From Musa acuminata AAA Group (lineage: Eukaryota; Streptophyta; Magnoliopsida; Zingiberales; Musaceae), in the NCBI RefSeq assembly GCF_036884655.1, contig NC_088348.1, forward strand, positions 26,807,501 through 26,871,500: DNA of 64,000 bases, read 5' to 3'. Below are positions 56,642 through 64,000 of the stretch, one piece after another. The position numbers and the translations under genes were made by a program. Under the pieces are notes generated by a model that worked only from the letters and a program-made list of their open reading frames with translations, searched no databases and was not told where the DNA came from. The stretch's first letter is position 1, and each line of letters begins with the position of its first letter.

Positions 56642-59123
56642 TATATACATATACATATACATATATATATATATACATACATACATACATATATATATAC
56701 ATACATACATATATATATGTTTTTCTTGAGGAAAGATAGCTCATCATATCGATGACATACCAAAGGTGTTATCATGGAATAACATATGCTTCTGTCAACT
56801 CTTTATAGGTGTCCTGATAAGTAGGAAACTTAATGTATCGGTTGATGGCCCTAAAACCTAGGTGATCGTTGTGTAAAGAATATGTTCAATAAACACCATC
56901 CAACAATACCATGAAGTAATATTGTCCTGATTATTGGAAATTATAATAATAATCTAGAAGTCAAGAATACCCTCAAAAAAAAAAAAAGAGAAAAAGAAGG
57001 AACAGCGAAGGAAGTAAATTTTTCATTCCTAAATATTGGTTTCATTGTCATTCATATCTATGTTTCTGGCCAAAATATGGACATAACTAACAATTTACTA
57101 ATAGAATGTGATCTACTTATGTGATCCAAGCTGAAACCAGAACTCATGATTTTGTATATGTCACTGTCTCCAATTCACTTCATTGACATGCATGATTATG
57201 TATATTAGGTTGTCCGGTCTCAGCTCAGCTGACCTTTGCCTTGTAATTATTACTTTTACTTTAAAAGCTATGAACAATTTCTTCAGTGTAGGAAGCTTAG
57301 GCAGGGGAGGCTCAAATGTTTCAGTCGAAAGGATTCAAGTATCTTATGTGAACTTTTTTAACACAACCAATGGTGCTAGGATCAAAACTTGGCAGGTAAA
57401 TTTCAATATCCTAAATCCTAGCTTGTTTCACATCTCCTAATTATTTCTTTCTTCTTATAAGTTTTCATATCCAAACTTAATCTAGAGTTATGTACTTTGA
57501 CAATTTGCATCTTGTTCTTTGCATACTGTACACATAATCAAAACTTAGTTGATGGAGTTACTTTGTTTATGTGTTTATTTTCTATTAAATGCAGTTGACT
57601 AGGCTTCATGAAAAATTTCTAATAAGAGCTAATATTATACATATAACAACCTTATTGGCATACATCAATCTCAATTATATATTTGTTTTGCAGAAAATCT
57701 TATTTGAAGAGACTAAAAATTGATGAAATGCTGATAACCTTAGTTATCCGTTAGTCTTTTATAAATTTAGAAGCTGTTGAACGAATGTATTTCAAAAAAG
57801 TATACTCAGAGCAATGCAAATGAACACCACTTTAATCACCTACTATCACACACAGCTTCTAACCAGTCTTATTGACTACAATACTTCTTCTGATAGTACT
57901 TTCCTACTGAATAATTACTGACACTTAACTTTTAATTGTTGATTTACTGAAAATTGTTCACAGGGAGCCACAGGTTATGCAAAATCAATGTCATTCGAGA
58001 AAATCAAATTCAACAATGTACAAAATCCTATCATAATTGATCAAAACTATGGTGCTAAAGCCAACAATTATACCATTCAGGTATGCAACTATTATAACCA
58101 AAATTATCATCATCACGGATGTGATATTTTTTATATATATCATCACCATCATGATAGCTACACGGTTCTGCCCTTGTTTTCTGTCTCTTCCCACAATTTT
58201 GATGGAAATCTTTTCCCACATGTTCATTAGAAGGTTTCAGAGCATGTGATGAACCTGAAGATTAGATAGTAAACACGTAAACAAGGTTATAAAATAGTTG
58301 ACCAGCCACCAAAATACATCAAATTGCATCAAAATTTATTGACTTGACCACACCTTTTTAATTATTCATTTATTGTACACCACACTTTTTTACTGTCAAT
58401 ACATAGATGTTGAGAAAGTCAAATAAGAAACATTTCCTATTTTGATCTTCAATGGATAGTTAGTAAAGATAGTCAAATCAGTAACTTGCAGAGTATCAGG
58501 GCTCATGAATTGTCTTAAGCCTAAATAGTATTTAGAGGGTTAAGAAGCAGATGACAGCATATACATTCCCTTATGTGTGTTCAGTTAGGAGTGTCCTATA
58601 TGACCATGAAGTATGTAGGGGATCAAATGCTTTACCTCTCTTTCTACTAGATGGGACAATGCTGGTCAATTACATATCCTTGATGTCTTTGATTTCTGTT
58701 CTTTGTTATCTTTTTCTAGTGTCATATATAAGTTGATGGTACAGAAAGTTTATCAAGTCTATTTCAATTAAAGCATGCAAAAATAGCTTTTCTTTTCTGA
58801 AACAAAAAAAAAAACCTTTTGTAACTGACTGCTAATTCTCTTTCTCTGATTCCATGAAGCAAAATGCAGTGCAGATTAGCAATGTGAGATATGCCTACTG
58901 TGCTGGAACTGCAAAGACAGATATTGCTATCAACTTAAACTGCAGCCAGACTGTCCCTTGCACTGACATCCAATTCGACAATGTTAACATACCAGTGACA
59001 TCTCGGGGAGATACCACAAGGGCTTACTGCAACAATGCCCATGTTACCACATCTGGATACATCAATCCCCCAGTTATGCCCTGTTTTCCCCTGAAGCAAT
59101 CAGTTGATAATATCATCTCTTAG
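54509..59123 (+). CDS. Polygalacturonase (glycoside hydrolase 28)
   Basis: Nine coding exons: 54509-54637, 54994-55131, 55400-55576, 55664-55687, 55889-56096, 56183-56264, 57287-57395, 57964-58080, 58860-59123. All junctions are in frame and give 415 aa. The enzyme hydrolyses homogalacturonan in the cell wall. A hydrophobic N-terminus ([17 protein letters not shown]) is a signal peptide, so it is secreted. The mature part begins with [12 protein letters not shown], and the four GH28 motifs are present: NTDG, DDCIS, GHG and RIK. These carry the catalytic Asp residues, His and substrate-binding Arg/Lys. Exon 4 is only 24 bp. An ATG at 54439 touches a GT donor (GTGAGT at 54442) whose acceptor would end at 54514; that splice form would start MQLLP instead of MQQLLP in the same frame. 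Confidence 0.95.
55164..55202 (+). repeat. (CT)n microsatellite in a polygalacturonase intron
   Basis: About 39 bp of CT repeats in the intron after exon 2. Confidence 0.9.
56578..56720. repeat. (ACATAT)n / (ACAT)n repeat in a polygalacturonase intron
   Basis: Repeated hexamers like ATATAC change into tetramers CATA, all within the 1-kb intron 56265-57286. Confidence 0.9.
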
Positions 59124-60488
59124 CATTCAAAGACAGTGTATTAACATCAAACTTGTACTTTTCACAACTTTATCTAGAGATGAAATTGAAGCCAAAGTTA
59201 TGCAAGTCTTAAACCTCTCAATTATAGTTCTAATTTTGCGTCATTTATAAGCGAAATGAAATCATATAAGTCTCATCTTCAAATACAAGATAAAAATACA
59301 GATTAGATTGGAAAGGAATTCATGAATACCAACCAGGCAAGACAGTGAATCATTCTGAAGACAACTGCTGTTCCATAGGAAGAATGTGGATTCCTCATCC
59401 ATTACCAGACTAATGCTCTTGCAATCGCAAGTAAATTCTATATGACGCAGCATGAGATGATGAATGGCAGTCTGTGACCCTTGTAAGAACCTTGGACGAT
59501 CAAAATGTGATTATTCTCTGCTACTGTTTCAGACTACATGCTCAATCAGTGGAGTATGAGATGATAACAAATGATTGCATCTCATCAAATCATTGAGTCT
59601 TCAGGCTTTCAATTTGATCAACTGGCCCAAGTAGTTGTTGTACTGTGATCAATTGACAATAGAATGATTAATGCATGAAGCCAAACCTTCTTCAGATGAG
59701 TTTTCACTCTTCCTCCTCCTCCTCCTCTCTCTCTCTCTCTCTCTCAATGGCACCGGTTGTGCTCTCCAAGAGCCTCGCTAGTATGTAAGCCCCTAGAACA
59801 AGCAGCCGACTTGTGATCACACCTCATCACCACACTTCTCCACCATGCCCTTCTCCTACTCCCACATCCATTCCTTGAACCCAATGCAACGCTGCTGCCG
59901 GAGGCAGCAAGGCCTACACTTCCTGCTGCCACTCGTCCGCCGCCGCTGGGTTGTGGGGCGGGGCGTCATTGCCGCGCTGCCGGAGCCCGGGGTGGCAGCG
60001 CGCGTGCCAAACAAGGCCTTCAATGACGAGAAGCGCCTTTCGCACTCGGTCAGCGGTTAGGTGGTGGTGGCCGGGGGCGGCGGAAGTGGATGATAAGGGC
60101 TCGGGCAGCGGCGGAACGACCGAGGAGGGCGCGAGAGGGCTTGTAAGGTGCCAGCCGTTCTTGGCCAACTCTTGTACCCGGCAGTGAGAGGTCAAGATGT
60201 TGGGTCCCACCCATGGTTATCTCTTTCATAGGGAGGCGGGATTCTCGGGTCACTAAAGATACAACCCTTTTATGAGACCAATCCTCTTCTCGATGACGTG
60301 GGCCGATCCAAGGCCGCTAGTTCGGAGCCAGCAGTGCGGAAACGTGTCGTCCACCATAAGCTGACTGCCACGTCGAGTGAGGCAAAGGAGATACCCACGA
60401 AAGAAACCCAAACCATAACCCACGAAACGTGGCAAAACCTAACAAAAAGCTTGAGCTATAGGTCTATGATCTGGATCATCCTGATTTC
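59124..60488. other. Intergenic region after polygalacturonase
   Basis: The first 600 bp are AT-rich with the 3' UTR. A (CT)n run lies near 59726. From 59880 to 60200 the DNA is CpG-rich with short overlapping frames on both strands. None resembles a known protein. Confidence 0.45.
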
Positions 60489-60962
60489 ATGTGGGAATCA
60501 TCTGTAAGGTGTATTAATACTGATACGTTACCGCCACATACCGCCCTCGCTCTGTTCCCCCCCTCCTCCCATGAAAGCCCTCTCCTCCCCCTTGGAAAGC
60601 GACAAAGATCCCCGAGGAGTTCTCCTTCTCCGCAGCGATCTTGTCGCCGCCTGGTTCTTTCGGTTATCTTGGTTCCCGTTGGCGGTGGACGGAACCGCAC
60701 GGTCCTTCGATCTCAAGATCGTGAGGAGAAACTAATCTTGGCGGCTCCGGAGGCCGCCTCTTATTGGATCAGGTATCCGATCGGGAAGCGGGTGGAGGAT
60801 TGCTTCGCTGCCGTGTTCGAGATTCCGAATCTTTCCAATGGCCGGAGGACCGGTGACCCGACCCAGGAAGAGCACGCTCGGCCCGAGATTCCTTGCCCCG
60901 GTAAGCTCGATTCACTTCTTGCAGCAGATGAATTGTACTCATACTTGTGGCACAAATCTTGA
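60489..60962 (+). CDS. Possible hypothetical exon, unrecognised
   Basis: An open frame of 157 codons in a GC-rich block. Its later part (EEKLILAAPEAASYWIRYP, then VEDCFAAVFEIPNL) reads more like protein than the start does. A donor-like CCGGTAAGCTC at about 60900 suggests the true exon may end there. I recognise no domain. It could equally be a 5' UTR or a random frame. Confidence 0.2.
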   Translation: MWESSVRCINTDTLPPHTALALFPPSSHESPLLPLGKRQRSPRSSPSPQRSCRRLVLSVILVPVGGGRNRTVLRSQDREEKLILAAPEAASYWIRYPIGKRVEDCFAAVFEIPNLSNGRRTGDPTQEEHARPEIPCPGKLDSLLAADELYSYLWHKS

Positions 60963-63738
60963 AGGTTTTCCGAGGGTTTTAGTCCCTTAAAGACGTGTTT
61001 GAAGAAACATAGCTAATAACTCTCAGAATTTGAGACAAGAACCTTAGTATCGCCCAGTATAGATTGGTGTTCATTGCTTGGTTCGGTCAATGTTGTGAGC
61101 TTAGGAATGGTAAGCTTGGTTTCAGACAAGATCGGGTGAAATCACCCAGACTTAATTCCTTGGTCTTAAGCATGCACATTCCTGAAGCTATAAATTTCAT
61201 GTATATAGAACTATGGACCTCAGTAGGAAGATGAAACATTTGCTGAAGGCAAATTTCCTGTTTGGTATGTATAAGTTTCATGCACATTCCCGTAACATTC
61301 CTTTTTCACTTGAAGAAAAGGAAATTCAAAGGAAATATCAGCAATTACTTTGTCTAAGATAAGAGCATCTTATTCTACAAATTTTGTCATGAAGAATTAC
61401 AACTCCACATTACCACCAGAGTATAACTATATAAGGAACTTGAAAAAGGAAAAAGAAAATCGAGGCCTAAACTAACCTTTTCACATAATATTTTGACCAC
61501 CTTATATCCCATATGAGTTGTTAGATATGAACCAGTGTTCCTATGCTGATTTATGAAGAAATACAACATGCTGGATTTTGGTTGTTTCTATGTATACTCG
61601 TATAGAGAACTACCACAATATAGTTTTTTTTTTTGCTTCTGCTGTGACTTCTAATACTCTGTGTTTGTCAAAATTGTGAGACAATCATTTTAACTAATGC
61701 CCTTGTAACGACTTGAACTCATTTCTTTCTGTTCTTAATTTCAAGATTGGTCTAGAACTTGGGAGAAAAACACTGGAATTTGGTACTGTACTCATCACAC
61801 TTGCAAAAATTCATCAAGTCACAATTTCTTGGTCTGTTGATACTGAAACCTGCTGCACTTGAAAGACCAATATGCAGAGGCCACATTAACTGTACATATT
61901 GTGGCACTCCATTAATCCTAATAGCAGAACACTGTTTAGATTCATATTCTGCATGGAAACTTTCAAATATCTCATGCTTTGGCTCCTTGGATAATTAATA
62001 AGTCCACATTATATAAGGATGAATAGCAACTATGGAATGTATTGATCGAGTTTCCTCCATGTATCAGGTGTGCCTTCTTGTACATGTTCACAGAAGGATT
62101 AAGACTTGGACTGGTAATCCATCATGGTTGAAAAGTTTATTCTCTCCTGAAGTCCATTTATTCATGTCTTTCATATTCAAAATCTTACAAAATGAACTGA
62201 TCAGGATCATTTGGGTGTTCTTTTACGTGGATAGAATATTAGCACCGTCAAGCTTCAGCGGAGCCAACCTCTATGAACTGTGACTAAAAAAACCTATGCC
62301 AAGTGATCAAGTCCTAGTGGAGGGTTATCTAAATTATAATTGCCCCAGCCCTAACTAGAAGCTAGGAGTGATACAATGCTGTAATCCCCATAAGAAACCT
62401 TGTGAGAATTACACGGTCTAAACCTGAACAAATGATATGTTTCATGTATATATCCTTTAAGTCATGCTCAATCATATGTACATGAAATATGTCACCTGTT
62501 CATGTTTAGGCCTTGTGGATTGCGGTGTTGTACCACTCCTAGCTTCTAGCTAGGGCTCGTGCGTTACGATTGATGGTACCAGAATTGCTAGGTTTGTGGA
62601 ACACTTTCTACGAAGTATGCCAGTACCAATTTATGTATCATCAGGTGAGTTGAATCTAAGACAAAGAAGTAGAACTCTTGAAAAAATTATGAGAGAGGAG
62701 GTTTAGTGTAGGACCATTCATTGAGCATTGTGCATTTGTGTGTTCGTGTGCATATGTTTATATATGAGTGTACATATACACACGTATAAAAGTGTATTGG
62801 TTTTCCTCCCTCCTAATTTTAGCATGATTGTGGTGACATATGAGACCATGCCCACAAGACATACTTGTCCATCCATCCACTGGTTGACGAGGTGTTGTAG
62901 GATGCAAGATGTCATTCTTTGGTTTTATGTAGTTTGGAATTGTCCAAATGAAACCTTTAAATGCATTAATTAGTTAACATTCCTAGTCTGACTAATTGTA
63001 TTTGCCTCAAAGGGGAACGTCTAATCAGTAAAGAATTTGGCTTATTGTAAATCAGTTTTCATGCCCGTTTTCTTTTCCCCTATGATTTCCATTTTACCTC
63101 TATGGAAGAACAGATATTAAGATGTTTACTTATCCTCAGTTTGTGTTGGTGGTGAGTGCTGAGTGGTGATGGCAGCTGCATAGGTTGGTGTTCATTAGAA
63201 AGAGGCAATGGTAACAATAATGGTGGTTGTGATGCAGCTTTGAAGGTTGGTCAACCATGTCCATAAGTATTCTTTTTCTTGTTGTAGCTTTTCCAAATTT
63301 AATTCAGGATCATTCTCTGCAAGTAAAGAGGGCGGCAACCAATTTGCATTGTATCTTTGACTGCCAATTATTATTGTTTATATTCTTTCCATCACCATAT
63401 TGACTACCATTTCTTCTTACTTGAGGGAAGCAGCACACAACAAGTGCATGGTAAATGCGCCAGAGGCGAAAGCTGGCGGTTAAAGACATAGATGTGATTC
63501 GATGACATGTTAGATTACGAAGGTGACCGATATCTTCTTGATGCTTTCCTGGGGAGACATGTCTTTGGGTCATCACCACCCCGACAAAAGAGGAGGAGGA
63601 GGAGAAGGGAGAACGCCATCACCGATTCGTGTGTGTTCTTCACCCAACTATTAGTGGTACATAAGCAGGCTTTTCCTAATGCAGAACACTCGACATCTTC
63701 GTTCCTACGCTTCAGATATCAATCGACCTCGCAGCCGT
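60963..63738. other. AT-rich intergenic region
   Basis: No protein or RNA gene is recognised apart from the hairpin at 62347-62557. Short frames are not credible. The right end should hold the 3' UTR of the minus-strand gene that follows. Confidence 0.5.
62347..62557. repeat. Long imperfect hairpin (about 210 nt)
   Basis: The left arm from 62347 and the right arm ending at 62557 are reverse complements at roughly 85%, with a 20-25 nt insertion in the left arm. The outer part CTAGAAGCTAGGAGTG is the best-conserved and the loop is short. It has no protein potential. It could be a MITE-like foldback or a small-RNA precursor. Confidence 0.75.
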
Positions 63739-64000
63739 TCACAGCCTTCGGACGGATCGGGCGACAACAGCAGAGCAGTCGGCGGTGGCGGTAACGCCGG
63801 CCTCGTGACGCGGCTTCTTCATCTCCCTCGTCGACAAGTCCGCCGGCACCGACCTCGTCGCCCTCTCCGTCCTCTTCGGGTTCCGCCCGTTCTCGAGGTC
63901 CACCGCGACGCCGGGTTCCTCGGCCAGCGTGGTCTCCTCCTTCCTCCTCCTCTGCAGCCTCTCGTTCCTCCGCGCCGAGTAGAGCTCGTAGAACCGTCCT
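63739..64000 (-). CDS. 3' end of an unrecognised gene (partial)
   Basis: The minus strand is open from the window edge to TGA at 63741-63739, about 86 codons with GC-rich third positions. It is rich in Arg, Glu and Lys (FYELYSARRNERLQRRKEE) and looks like a helical or disordered tail. I do not recognise the protein. Codon use and composition differ sharply from the AT-rich DNA to its left, which supports a real exon. Confidence 0.5.
   Translation of the reverse strand, partial: GRFYELYSARRNERLQRRRKEETTLAEEPGVAVDLENGRNPKRTERATRSVPADLSTREMKKPRHEAGVTATADCSAVVARSVRRL

Noticed and set aside
59845..60210. Overlapping frames of 70-98 codons on both strands
   Set aside because: They arise from CpG-rich composition; no motif, splice structure or codon bias supports either strand.

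Overview
The window is plant nuclear DNA. It holds intron-split genes with GT-AG junctions, a dehydrin, a SAUR, a plant Raf-like kinase and a pectinase, embedded in LTR retrotransposons. GC-rich first exons and Angela- and Tat-type elements suggest a monocot. My best guess is Musa (banana) or a relative, but this is inference and no species-diagnostic marker was tested.

Layout. 1-4197: a minus-strand LTR element with no recognisable protein (LARD-like), cut by the window edge. 4198-8349: a tRNA pseudouridine synthase gene (minus) and its upstream region, shared head-to-head with the next gene. 8350-19861: a complete 12-exon prolyl oligopeptidase gene (plus, 735 codons). Its fifth intron is 6.7 kb and packed with old elements: inverted copia fragments, a TRIM, a solo LTR and an RTE-type LINE tail. 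20155-39666: a 19.5-kb Ty3/gypsy element of the Tat type with a perfect 5-bp target duplication. Nested inside it are a solo copia LTR (27390-28882) and a full-length Angela-like Ty1/copia element (30400-38732), each with its own perfect 5-bp duplication. 40119-40881: an F-SK3 dehydrin (minus) with several DRE cores upstream. 44089-44460: a SAUR gene (plus). 46416-52807: a PB1-domain Raf-like protein kinase (plus, 1318 aa). 54509-59123: a GH28 polygalacturonase (plus, 415 aa). 59124-63738: mostly non-coding, with one long imperfect hairpin. 63739-64000: the 3' end of an unrecognised minus-strand gene.

The five complete host genes look intact: every splice junction I placed keeps the frame and the key residues are present. 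They do not form a pathway; this is ordinary linkage. Plausible shared themes are translation support (pseudouridine synthase), peptide turnover (prolyl oligopeptidase), stress and hormone response (dehydrin, SAUR, kinase) and cell-wall remodelling (polygalacturonase).

The most interesting material is in the mobile elements. (i) The untranslated leader of the copia element carries four hairpins with the same apical sequence on stems of different sequence. (ii) The gypsy gag-pol is one uninterrupted frame of about 5.3 kb, broken by 11 nonsense codons (9 TAG, 2 TGA) and no frameshift, and its LTRs differ almost only by transitions. (iii) The gypsy element carries a spliced antisense gene and a 57-bp tandem array just before its 3' LTR. 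(iv) The copia element has nearly identical LTRs but clearly defective genes, as expected of a passenger mobilised in trans.
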